Assembly: GCA_017459315.1 (NCBI GenBank) | Contig: JAFUDD010000267.1 | Coordinates: forward strand, 1 to 13,205 | Origin: Clostridia bacterium | Lineage (GTDB): Bacteria > Bacillota_A > Clostridia > Christensenellales > CAG-138 | DNA length: 13,205 nucleotides | Direction of reading: 5' to 3' | In this document: positions 7,178 to 13,205 of the stretch, piece after piece | Numbering within the stretch: position 1 is the first letter of the stretch | Layout of the letters: each line of letters starts with the position of its first letter | The notes under the pieces: generated by a model | Told to the model about the DNA's origin: nothing | The model's input: only the letters and a program-made list of their open reading frames with translations | Databases searched by the model: none | Position numbers and translations under genes: made by a program

Positions 7178-9379
7178 TTATTTGACGGTAAAGGTGATGG
7201 AACCGAGGATCGCGTCGGCTTCGCTGCCCGCATACGGGTCGAGGCCGGTCAGCTTGATCGAGGCCCATACGCCCTCGGCAACCTCGCCGTAGTATTCGAT
7301 CCATTCCATACCGATATTCTTATAGCTGCGCCCCTGCATGGGGATGCCGCCGATGGTGCGGCTGCCGAGCTCGACGAGGTTTTCAAACGAATCCTTATAA
7401 AAGTCGATCTTTTCAAGCGACTCCTTGCACTCGATGCGGATCCCCGGCGAATTGCTGTTCACGGCGCTTTCGGTCGGCGCATTGTTGTAGCGGATCGAGC
7501 TGCTTTGCACCTTGGCAAACCAGTTCTCGGTCGGCACCGAGGCCGTCACCGCCACGGCGGGGCCGGAGAAGCCGATCTTGGTTTCGAGCGTGACCGACTG
7601 CACGGGGCTGCTGCCCGCCGCGCGGTTGCCGACAGCCGGGAAGCCGGAGATATCTGCCGCATTGTATTCGCTGCTGCTAAGGCCGGTCGTGATGCTGCCG
7701 ACGCCCCATGTGCCGTCCGCGTTGGCGTAGAACGTGACCGTGACATAGTATTTTTCACCGTCGTACCAGTACGCCGCGTGATACTTGCCGTCGCCGTCCT
7801 GCTTGTCAAAGCCCGCTTTGCCGACCGCGTTGCCAAGGTCGTCAAACGTCAGCGCGCGGCGGAACGCAGAGTCCATATCGTTCAGCCAGCGGTAGAGCGC
7901 TGCAAGCTTGTCGTGCGGAATGACGCCGTCGCTGCTGCCGTAAGGCTCGCCGTTGCCGGGGTTATTCGCGGCGGTCGCGGCAGGCGCTTCGGTCGGCTGC
8001 GGCGCGGCAGCGGAGGCAAGGCCGAGCTGCTCTAAATACCAGTCGTAATGGTTCGGCATCATGTCGATATACGGCATATCCTCGGTGGAGTTGCCGGGCA
8101 CATCGTACCACAGCATGCCCCACGGCCGCAGATACAGCAGGCAGACATAGCCGTCGGCTTCCGTTTCATGATACATATCGATTATTTCGATCATGTGATC
8201 GAACGTGACGACGCTGCTGTCGCCGGGGTCTACGACCCAGTCTCCGTACGACAGATCCGCCATCAGCGAAATACCGCCGGTGGAAACCATCGCGCCCACC
8301 GGGGTCGTGCCTTCGACGAATTCCACGGTCGCGTCGATCAGCGGTTCATCATCGTCCTGCTGATAGCCCCACAGCTTGAATGTGCCTGCGTTGTAGTCGA
8401 TCTCTACGACCGAGTCGAGGATCATATCCTCCCAGTCCGCATACGAGCCGTAGCCCTCATAGAAGGTCAGCCAGCCGTACCATTTGCCGTTCCACCAGTC
8501 GGCGGGGGAAACCGTCGCGGCGGCGGGCGCTTCGGTCGGCTGCGGCGCGGCAGAGGAGGCGGCCGGTGCGACCGAATCAAGCTGCATGTGATAGAGCACG
8601 CCGTACAGGTCGATGTCGATTTCCGTATCGCTTGCGCGCGTGAATGTGGCAAAGTCCACCGGATATTCCACCGAACCGATGGTCAGCTTGCCGTCCTCGG
8701 CCCAGAACAGGTCGATCGGGTCGCCTCCCGCCAGAACGAGCGCCGCGGTGCCGTCCGCCCGCAGAACAAGCGAGGTGTCGGCAAGATCCCCGGCGTCCGC
8801 TGCGCCGATCGTCGTGCCGTGGCCTTCGCTGTCCGTGACCGTATAGGAAACGAACCGGTAGCTTAGGTCGGCGTTCGGGTCGATGGCGGCGGGCGCAGGC
8901 GCCGCCGCGGAGGGCTCGGTTTTCGCCGGGGCGTTTGCGGCGTCGGTTTTCGGTTCGGTGAACGAAGCGCCGTCTGTGCCGGTGCTTGCGGCAGGCGCGG
9001 CCGGCGCCTGATATGCGGCGTTGACCAGCGTAATGCGCATTTCCTCGTCGTATTCGAGGTCGATCACGCCGTTTTCGAGCGTGCCGGTGCAGTCGAGACC
9101 GCCGCCCTCGACCGTGAAGGCGGTGCCGTCGAGCGTCCATTTGCCGCTTGCGGAGGAGCCGTCGGCAAACAGCTTGCATTTGCCGTTCGGCTGCAGCTCG
9201 ATCCAGAAGCCTTCCTCGAAGGCTTCGGCGGCGTCCATGGTGAAGTCGCCGGAGCGTATGCTGATCGCTTCATACTTGCCGAGGTTCGGATCGTTGAGGT
9301 CGGCCGCGTCGCCGCCGGTGCAGCCAAAGACGGACAGCAGAAGCAAGGCGGTCATGATGAGGGAAAATACACGTTTCAT
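7178..9379 (-). CDS. Large multi-module secreted lipoprotein, function unknown
   Basis: A 733-residue protein with a lipoprotein signal: basic MKRVF, a hydrophobic stretch (5-18), and the lipobox VFGC with Cys20 as the probable lipid-attached residue. It would sit outside the cell on the membrane. Several beta-rich modules are joined by Ala/Pro-rich linkers. A lipocalin-like block starts DPNLGKYEAISI (30-120); a similar block is at 172-270. A Trp/Tyr/Asp-rich block starts WWNGKWYGWLTF (295-452). The last part runs 486-733 and includes a segment FYANADGTWGVGSITTG. The two linkers at about 278-287 and 460-468 share APQPTEAPAA. The DPNLGKY lipocalin-like module occurs in many clostridial lipoproteins without known function (from memory). 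No catalytic motif was recognised. ATG 9379 has GGAGCT and AGAGG sequences just upstream. It is a single-gene transcript with its own promoter and terminator. Confidence 0.85.
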   Translation of the reverse strand: MKRVFSLIMTALLLLSVFGCTGGDAADLNDPNLGKYEAISIRSGDFTMDAAEAFEEGFWIELQPNGKCKLFADGSSASGKWTLDGTAFTVEGGGLDCTGTLENGVIDLEYDEEMRITLVNAAYQAPAAPAASTGTDGASFTEPKTDAANAPAKTEPSAAAPAPAAIDPNADLSYRFVSYTVTDSEGHGTTIGAADAGDLADTSLVLRADGTAALVLAGGDPIDLFWAEDGKLTIGSVEYPVDFATFTRASDTEIDIDLYGVLYHMQLDSVAPAASSAAPQPTEAPAAATVSPADWWNGKWYGWLTFYEGYGSYADWEDMILDSVVEIDYNAGTFKLWGYQQDDDEPLIDATVEFVEGTTPVGAMVSTGGISLMADLSYGDWVVDPGDSSVVTFDHMIEIIDMYHETEADGYVCLLYLRPWGMLWYDVPGNSTEDMPYIDMMPNHYDWYLEQLGLASAAAPQPTEAPAATAANNPGNGEPYGSSDGVIPHDKLAALYRWLNDMDSAFRRALTFDDLGNAVGKAGFDKQDGDGKYHAAYWYDGEKYYVTVTFYANADGTWGVGSITTGLSSSEYNAADISGFPAVGNRAAGSSPVQSVTLETKIGFSGPAVAVTASVPTENWFAKVQSSSIRYNNAPTESAVNSNSPGIRIECKESLEKIDFYKDSFENLVELGSRTIGGIPMQGRSYKNIGMEWIEYYGEVAEGVWASIKLTGLDPYAGSEADAILGSITFTVK
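7983..8017 (-). repeat. Linker-coding direct repeat, copy 1
   Basis: This 35-base stretch matches 8526-8560 at all but one position and encodes the Ala/Pro/Thr linker of the lipoprotein (APQPTEAP). It is inside the gene and in the same frame as the other copy. Confidence 0.8.
8526..8560 (-). repeat. Linker-coding direct repeat, copy 2
   Basis: Partner of 7983-8017, with one mismatch in 35 bases (8554 against 8011). The near identity at DNA level, beyond what the shared amino acids need, points to recent duplication or recombination of a domain-plus-linker unit. Confidence 0.8.
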
Positions 9380-9470
9380 AGCTCCATCCTCTCTTTCCTG
9401 TTCGGAATTGTGTTTCTGTGCCGGTTCGGCCGGATCGCCCTTTACGCCAGCCTATACTTTCTTTGTATAC

Positions 9471-9499
9471 AGCATATCATCAAAAGAGCCGTTTGTCTA
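9471..9499 (-). promoter_or_regulatory. Probable promoter of the lipoprotein gene
   Basis: On the minus strand TAGACA (9499-9494; 5/6 to TTGACA) and TATGCT (9476-9471; 4/6 to TATAAT) have a 17-base spacer. This gives a leader of roughly 85 bases. A small inverted repeat TATAC-N7-GTATA (9453-9469) lies just past the expected start of transcription. Other AT-rich hexamers nearby make the exact choice uncertain. Confidence 0.45.
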
Positions 9500-9521
9500 C
9501 CGAAAAAAGCCTATTTTTCGG
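9500..9521. repeat. 8-bp hairpin between divergent promoters
   Basis: CCGAAAAA (9500-9507) pairs with TTTTTCGG (9514-9521) around a 6-base loop; TTTTT follows at 9524-9528 on the plus strand. It lies directly behind the leftward -35 box and before the rightward promoter, with no gene reading into it, so a terminator role is doubtful. It may be an operator or chance. Confidence 0.35.
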
Positions 9522-9549
9522 GATTTTTCGCGCTTGGACAAGACAAAGG

Positions 9550-9579
9550 TTGCAAACGGTGTCCCAAAAGCGATATAAT
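9550..9579 (+). promoter_or_regulatory. Promoter of the hydrolase / radical SAM operon
   Basis: TTGCAA (9550-9555; 4/6) and a perfect TATAAT (9574-9579) are separated by 18 bases. A 10-base perfect palindrome ATACCGGTAT (9578-9587) overlaps the end of the -10 box and the expected start site, a place where a regulator could bind. The ATG at 9624 is 45 bases past the -10 box. Confidence 0.65.
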
Positions 9580-9623
9580 ACCGGTATCGGAACCGAAACC
9601 AAAACGACAAGGCGGGGGAGCGT

Positions 9624-10493
9624 ATGGGAAAAAGCCTCTTGGCGCGCATTGCGCCGCTGTATTTTCGCATGGGACGCCACTGCACGGAGGCGGAGGCGAC
9701 GGCGCTTCTGCACCGCCGCCAAGCCCTGCCGGAGCCGCCGCCGCGCGCGCCGAGGGGGATAGCCTACCGGCTCGAAACGCGGGAATGCGGCAAGGTCTTT
9801 TATTTGAACGAGCAGCGTGATCCGGCCCGCACGGTGTTCTATCTGCACGGCGGGGCGTACTGGAACGATTTTTCACCGTTCCATTGGCGGTATCTGAAAA
9901 AGCTCATCCGCGCGACAAACGCCGAGATCCTTGCGCCCGCCTACCGGCTCGCACCCTACGGCACGGCGGAGGACGCGTTTTCGCTGCTTGTGCCGCTGTA
10001 TACGGCCTATCGCGCCGCGCACCCGCACACGAAGGTCGTGCTGATGGGCGATTCGGCGGGCGGCGGCATGGCGCTGGCGTTCGCGGAATACTGCGCCGCA
10101 AACGGTCTGCCCGCTCCGGACCAGCTGATCCTGTTTTCGCCGTGGGTGGACGTGACGATGCAAAACCCGGCGCTGGCGGAGTATGCCCCGCGCGATCCGT
10201 GGCTGACGCTGTCGCTGCGCGTCCCCGGCCTTTGGTTTGCAGGGGATATGGATTTACGTGATTATCGCATCAACCCGATTTACGGCGATGTGTCGCGCCT
10301 CCGGAATATACTGCTGATCACGGGCACGCGGGAGCTGCTTTATCCCGATACGATGCGGCTTGCGGCGATGCTGCAAAACACACCGTCCTACAAGCTGATC
10401 GAGGGGCAGGACATGCTGCACGTCTATCCGCTGATGCCGATACGGGAGGCCGACGATGCCAACGCCTGCGTGATCAAGCGCATCCTGCGCTGA
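9624..10493 (+). CDS. Alpha/beta-hydrolase of the HSL-like esterase family
   Basis: A 289-residue cytoplasmic hydrolase, probably a carboxylesterase acting on short acyl esters; the natural substrate is unknown. It shows the oxyanion-hole motif HGGAYW (75-80) and the nucleophile elbow GDSAGG with Ser144. The Asp242 region in LLITGTRELLYPD and His266 in QDMLHVYPL complete a probable Ser-Asp-His triad, spaced as in the hormone-sensitive-lipase-like family. No signal peptide is evident. ATG 9624 has a GGGGGAG ribosome site 5 bases upstream. The radical SAM gene starts 17 bases after the stop with its own SD, so both share the promoter at 9550-9579. Family is clear; whether it is an esterase, deacetylase or lactonase is not. 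Confidence 0.9.
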   Translation: MGKSLLARIAPLYFRMGRHCTEAEATALLHRRQALPEPPPRAPRGIAYRLETRECGKVFYLNEQRDPARTVFYLHGGAYWNDFSPFHWRYLKKLIRATNAEILAPAYRLAPYGTAEDAFSLLVPLYTAYRAAHPHTKVVLMGDSAGGGMALAFAEYCAANGLPAPDQLILFSPWVDVTMQNPALAEYAPRDPWLTLSLRVPGLWFAGDMDLRDYRINPIYGDVSRLRNILLITGTRELLYPDTMRLAAMLQNTPSYKLIEGQDMLHVYPLMPIREADDANACVIKRILR

Positions 10494-10510
10494 CCGAAAA
10501 AAGGAGAACT

Positions 10511-11647
10511 ATGCGCCATATCAACTTTTTAATCAAGCCCGCGTCGAGCCTGTGCAACCTCCGGTGCCGCTATTGCTTCTATGAGGACGAAGCGAATAAC
10601 CGTGCGCAAAAGAGCCTCGGCATCATGCCCGAAGCCACCGTAGACGCCCTGCTTTTGCGCGCGTTTACGGCAATCGAGCCGGGCGGGGAGATCAGCTTTG
10701 CGTTTCAGGGCGGCGAACCGACCGTCGCGGGGCTTGCATGGTTTCGCCGCTTTGTCGAAAAAGCCGAGACGCAGACGCCGCCGCGCGTTTCGGTGCAGTA
10801 CGCGATCCAAACGAACGGCACGCTGCTCGACGACGAATGGGCCGCGTTCCTTGCCGAAAAGCACTTTCTGGTCGGCCTGTCGATGGACGGCGAAAAGGCG
10901 CTGCATAACCTCTATCGCAAGGATGCGGTGGGGGAGGACACATGGAACCGTGTGCAAAAAAGCCTCGCGCTGCTGCAAAAGCACGGGGCGGCATACAACG
11001 CACTCTGCGTCGTGACCGGGCAGGCCGCGAAGCACCCGGAGCGCGTGTATAAGGAATTAAAGCGGCTCGGCTTCCGCTATCTCCAGTTTATCGCGTGCCT
11101 CGATCCCATCGGCGAGCCGCGCGGGCAGCGGCCTTGGTCGCTGTCGCCCGCGGCGTATGGGGATTTCCTTTGTAAGCTGTTTGATCTATGGTATGCGGAC
11201 TGGAAGGCGGGGGATTATCACAGCGTCCGGCTGTTCGACGACTATATCCATATCCTGCTCGGCGACGGCGCAAGCACCTGCGCGACCTGCGGACGCTGCG
11301 GCAGCTACTTTGTCATCGAGGCCGACGGCTCGGTGTACCCGTGCGACTTCTTCGCGCTCGACGATTGGCGGCTCGGCAGCATCACGGAAATGTCCCTGAC
11401 CGACCTTGCGAACACCGACCGCGCCAAGGCGTTTTTAGCCGCGGGGCGGCAAAAGCCGCAGGAATGCGCCGCGTGCCGCTTTGGCCGCGTTTGCAACGGC
11501 GGCTGCCCGAACGACCGGGCACGGGGCGACGAGGCACCGCATAACTTCTATTGCGCGTCGTTTCAAAAGCTGTTGGATCACGCGATGCCGAAAATGCAGG
11601 AGATCGCCCGCGCGGAATACGCGATGCGGCAAAGGATGGGGCGGTAA
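10511..11647 (+). CDS. Radical SAM/SPASM enzyme, anaerobic sulfatase-maturase type
   Basis: A 378-residue anSME-like enzyme. Known members convert a Cys or Ser of a sulfatase into the catalytic formylglycine using S-adenosylmethionine and three [4Fe-4S] clusters. The radical SAM site is C15-x3-C19-x2-C22 (SLCNLRCRYCFY), and FQGGEPT (65-71) is the glycine-rich SAM-contact motif. The SPASM part carries Cys at 257, 260, 263, 278, 319, 322, 328, 332 and 348. The sequence VYPCDFF gives Asp279, which sits where the general-base Asp of Clostridium perfringens anSME lies. The length matches anSME (about 370). AAGGAG precedes ATG 10511 by 6 bases. No sulfatase gene is in the window; the operon partner is an alpha/beta-hydrolase. 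Modification of another protein or peptide is possible. Confidence 0.88.
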   Translation: MRHINFLIKPASSLCNLRCRYCFYEDEANNRAQKSLGIMPEATVDALLLRAFTAIEPGGEISFAFQGGEPTVAGLAWFRRFVEKAETQTPPRVSVQYAIQTNGTLLDDEWAAFLAEKHFLVGLSMDGEKALHNLYRKDAVGEDTWNRVQKSLALLQKHGAAYNALCVVTGQAAKHPERVYKELKRLGFRYLQFIACLDPIGEPRGQRPWSLSPAAYGDFLCKLFDLWYADWKAGDYHSVRLFDDYIHILLGDGASTCATCGRCGSYFVIEADGSVYPCDFFALDDWRLGSITEMSLTDLANTDRAKAFLAAGRQKPQECAACRFGRVCNGGCPNDRARGDEAPHNFYCASFQKLLDHAMPKMQEIARAEYAMRQRMGR

Positions 11648-11657
11648 CAAAAATAAT

Positions 11658-11688
11658 AACCGGTTCGCTTTTATCGGGCGAACCGGTT
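11658..11688. terminator. Bidirectional intrinsic terminator between convergent genes
   Basis: The 11-bp stem AACCGGTTCGC (11658-11668) pairs with GCGAACCGGTT (11678-11688) around a 9-base loop. On the plus strand T-rich sequence follows and ends the radical SAM transcript. On the minus strand ATTATTTTTG follows and ends the transcript coming from 12122. Only 46 bases separate the two stop codons. Confidence 0.88.
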
Positions 11689-11693
11689 TTTCG

Positions 11694-12122
11694 TTATTCC
11701 GTTTTTTCCTCGGCCTGCCGGTTCAGCACGTCCTCGACCTTGTTCAGCGTATCGAAGAACCGGTAAGTGGCGACAGCGGGGCCGCACAGCAGAATGCCGA
11801 GCGTGTTCCACCAGAACATGTGCCGCCAAGAGGTATAAGGCCCCTCGATGCCGAGCGCAATCGCCTTGGCTTTCAATTCCTCCGCGATCCGCGCCATCCA
11901 CACAAGCGTATACAGAAACAGCGTTGGGACGCCGAGCAGGTACGCCTTCCAGTATTTTTGCGTTTCGCGGCCGAGGATTTCGTCGAACTCCGCCTGCAGG
12001 CCGCCGAGCGGCATATAAAACAGCAGAAAGAACCCGGCGGTGAAAAAATCGATAAACCCGATCCAAAACCCCGGGCGGTTCGTGTGCGGAAACCGCTTTT
12101 GCGGCGTAGGATTCGTTTCCAT
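11694..12122 (-). CDS. Small membrane protein, DUF4234-like
   Basis: From ATG 12122 the product is 142 residues. Hydrophobic segments lie at about 19-41 (FWIGFIDFFTAGFFLLFYMPLG), 61-75 (YLLGVPTLFLYTLVW) and 104-120 (WWNTLGILLCGPAVATY). The C-terminal half, ending with RFFDTLNKVEDVLN, resembles DUF4234-type small membrane proteins, but this is by eye and not certain. No catalytic motif is seen. The start is chosen because a GGAG lies 8 bases upstream and the hydrophobic protein begins there; the same frame stays open to 12404 but would run inside the upstream gene. The C_GCAxxG_C_C gene ends 5 bases before it, so the two are one operon, with the terminator at 11658-11688. Confidence 0.78.
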   Translation of the reverse strand: METNPTPQKRFPHTNRPGFWIGFIDFFTAGFFLLFYMPLGGLQAEFDEILGRETQKYWKAYLLGVPTLFLYTLVWMARIAEELKAKAIALGIEGPYTSWRHMFWWNTLGILLCGPAVATYRFFDTLNKVEDVLNRQAEEKTE

Positions 12123-12127
12123 GCCGT

Positions 12128-12520
12128 TCACTCCAATCCCATGACCTCGCCATAAACGAGCACCGCATTCTTCACGCAGTCCTCGCACGGGCACAACGGG
12201 CGGCTGTTTACGAGGCTTTTCAGCTCGCGGCAGGTCACGGCGCCGCATTTTTCCCGAAAGGAAGCGATCATCTGCCGCGTGCAGCGCAGCGTGCCCTGGC
12301 CCTGCGTTTTGACGCCCGCAACCATCCCCGCGCCGATCAGCGCGCCGCAGGTCGCCTCCATCGTGCCCATACCCGCGCAGAATCCCGCCGCAAGCTGTTT
12401 CCATTGCGCCTCCGGCAGGTTCGTCTCGTCGTACAGCGCGGCGGCGACGGCCTGCGAGCAGTTATACCCGCCCCGCGTTTTCAGCGCCGCGGCATAGTCG
12501 GCGCGTTCCCGTATCGTCAT
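12128..12520 (-). CDS. C_GCAxxG_C_C family redox-type protein
   Basis: A 130-residue protein of the C_GCAxxG_C_C family, probably cytoplasmic, with a conserved Cys pattern suited to metal or disulfide chemistry; function not established. The N-terminal block GYNCSQAVAAAL (18-29) gives Cys21. The signature region GTMEATCGALIGAGM (52-66) gives Cys58. Later Cys are at 80, 92 and 97 (CGAVTCREL), and the end has PLCPCEDCVKNAV with Cys110, 112 and 115. That is nine Cys in 130 residues. ATG 12520 has an AAGGAC site 7 bases upstream. An ATG at 12559 in the same frame would overlap the upstream gene and add 13 non-conserved-looking residues, so it is less likely. The NifX-SlyD fusion gene ends 22 bases upstream. 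Confidence 0.85.
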   Translation of the reverse strand: MTIRERADYAAALKTRGGYNCSQAVAAALYDETNLPEAQWKQLAAGFCAGMGTMEATCGALIGAGMVAGVKTQGQGTLRCTRQMIASFREKCGAVTCRELKSLVNSRPLCPCEDCVKNAVLVYGEVMGLE

Positions 12521-12542
12521 AGTCCCGTCCTTTTCTGCGCGG

Positions 12543-13205
12543 TCACTCGACCGACACAAGCTCGATCGTAAAGTTCAGTTCCTTGCCCGCCATCTCGTGA
12601 TTCGCGTCGAACGTGATCGTCTCGTCGTCCTTCGCCGCCACCGTGACCGGCACCGGACGGCCGTAATTGTCCTGCAAATACACGCGCTGTCCCGCGGTCA
12701 GCGTTTCCGCGCCGGGCAGGCGGCTCAGCTCGACCGTGAAGATCGCGTTCGGGTCCGCTTCGCCGTAGGCCTCGGCGGGCGAAAGATGCACATTTACGAT
12801 CTCTCCGACCGCCATGTTCGCCACCGCCGCGTCAAAGCCCTTGATCATCTGTCCCGCGCCGCAGATAAATTCGAGCGGCTCGCCCCGGTCGTAGGACGAA
12901 TCAAACTGCGTCCCGTCGTTGAACGTGCCGCGATAGTGCGCGCGCACCTTTTTGCCGACGTTTTGACCCGCCGGCGTATCGTGGCAGCCGCCGTGGCAGT
13001 CGTGCTCATGCTCGCCGCAGCCGTGCTCGCCGCAATGGTGCTCACCGTCGTGGTGATGGCAGTTCGCGCCGGTGTTGAAAAGCTCGCCTTTCAGGTACGC
13101 GGCCACGGCCTCGTCCGCGTCGCCCTGCGCGCCCGCGCAAAGCTCGATGCCGCGTTCCGTCAGAGCCGCCTGCGCGCCGCCGCCGATGCCGCCGCAGATC
13201 AGCAC
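12543..13205 (-). CDS. NifX-type domain fused through Cys/His-rich linker to SlyD-like FKBP, 5' end cut
   Basis: Visible part is 220 residues; the gene continues past the right edge. Residues 1-42 are the C-terminal end of a NifX/NifB-like iron-molybdenum-cofactor-binding domain (ICGGIGGGAQAAL, then GIELCAG and DEAVAAYLKGEL). Residues 49-75 are a Cys/His-rich linker with 10 His and 5 Cys. Residues 80-220 are a SlyD-type FKBP prolyl isomerase: VRAHYRGTFNDGTQFDSS, then GAGQMIKGFDAAVANM, the insert-in-flap region after EAYGE, and the closing DANHEMAGKELNFTIELV. SlyD proteins are chaperone-isomerases that deliver nickel through a metal-rich tail; here the metal-rich segment is in front. Each half is a known family; the single-chain fusion is the unusual point. 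It leads the operon with the C_GCAxxG_C_C and membrane protein genes. Confidence 0.88.
   Translation of the reverse strand: MLICGGIGGGAQAALTERGIELCAGAQGDADEAVAAYLKGELFNTGANCHHHDGEHHCGEHGCGEHEHDCHGGCHDTPAGQNVGKKVRAHYRGTFNDGTQFDSSYDRGEPLEFICGAGQMIKGFDAAVANMAVGEIVNVHLSPAEAYGEADPNAIFTVELSRLPGAETLTAGQRVYLQDNYGRPVPVTVAAKDDETITFDANHEMAGKELNFTIELVSVE

Noticed and set aside
7163..8866. Two plus-strand frames of 290 and 272 codons opposite the lipoprotein gene
   Set aside because: The minus strand has a complete gene with signal peptide, lipobox, promoter and terminator; the plus frames are rich in Arg, Ala and Val with no domain.
12123..12404. Longer version of the membrane protein gene starting at 12404
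   Set aside because: The extra 94 residues lie entirely inside the C_GCAxxG_C_C gene and have shadow-frame composition; ATG 12122 has its own SD.
13203..13205. GTG at the right edge as the start of the NifX-SlyD gene
   Set aside because: The NifX domain is cut in its middle there; homologous domains have about 70-80 further residues before this point, so the codon is an internal Val.
1..13205. tRNA, rRNA, CRISPR array, insertion sequence or attachment site
   Set aside because: No cloverleaf-like segment, regularly spaced repeats, transposase or integrase frame, or terminal repeats were noticed on reading both strands.

Overview
The window looks like chromosome from a GC-rich anaerobic Firmicute, most likely a gut-type Clostridium relative of the Oscillospirales kind. 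This is an inference from GC-rich coding sequence, strong AGGAGG-type ribosome sites, a UvrX/YolD pair, a C_GCAxxG_C_C protein, an oxygen-sensitive anaerobic sulfatase-maturase-like radical SAM enzyme, and a NifX-like protein with a Cys/His tail. No RNA gene, CRISPR array, transposase or integrase was seen. Both edges cut through genes.

Layout. (1) 1-4982, rightward: the 3' part of an NAD-type malic enzyme, then iolE, iolB and iolD, three consecutive steps of myo-inositol catabolism, closed by a strong terminator at 4959-4982. A 250-bp gap between iolB and iolD holds two pyrimidine/purine hairpins. (2) 4995-7068, leftward: a Y-family (UvrX-like) translesion polymerase, a possible 39-codon small ORF with ATGA junctions at both ends, and a YolD-like protein. 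A promoter with a 25-bp near-perfect palindrome over its -35 region lies upstream. (3) 7137-9499, leftward: a 733-aa multi-module lipoprotein of unknown function with its own promoter and terminator. (4) 9550-11688, rightward: an alpha/beta-hydrolase and an anSME-like radical SAM enzyme in one operon, ending in a bidirectional terminator. (5) 11694-13205, leftward: a gene cut by the right edge that fuses a NifX-type domain, a Cys/His-rich linker and a SlyD-type FKBP prolyl isomerase, followed by a C_GCAxxG_C_C protein and a small membrane protein.

How the genes work together. IolE dehydrates 2-keto-myo-inositol, IolD opens the ring of the resulting trione, and IolB isomerises 5-deoxyglucuronate. 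The dehydrogenase, kinase and aldolase steps (IolG, IolC, IolJ) are not in the window. Malic enzyme directly upstream suggests that inositol breakdown is co-expressed with pyruvate/NAD(P)H metabolism. The polymerase/YolD pair is a typical damage-response unit. The right-hand operon looks like a metal/thiol handling unit and is the least conventional part of the window. Other items for a second look are the palindromic candidate operator before the polymerase, the coupled small ORF, and the paired hairpins in the iol operon.
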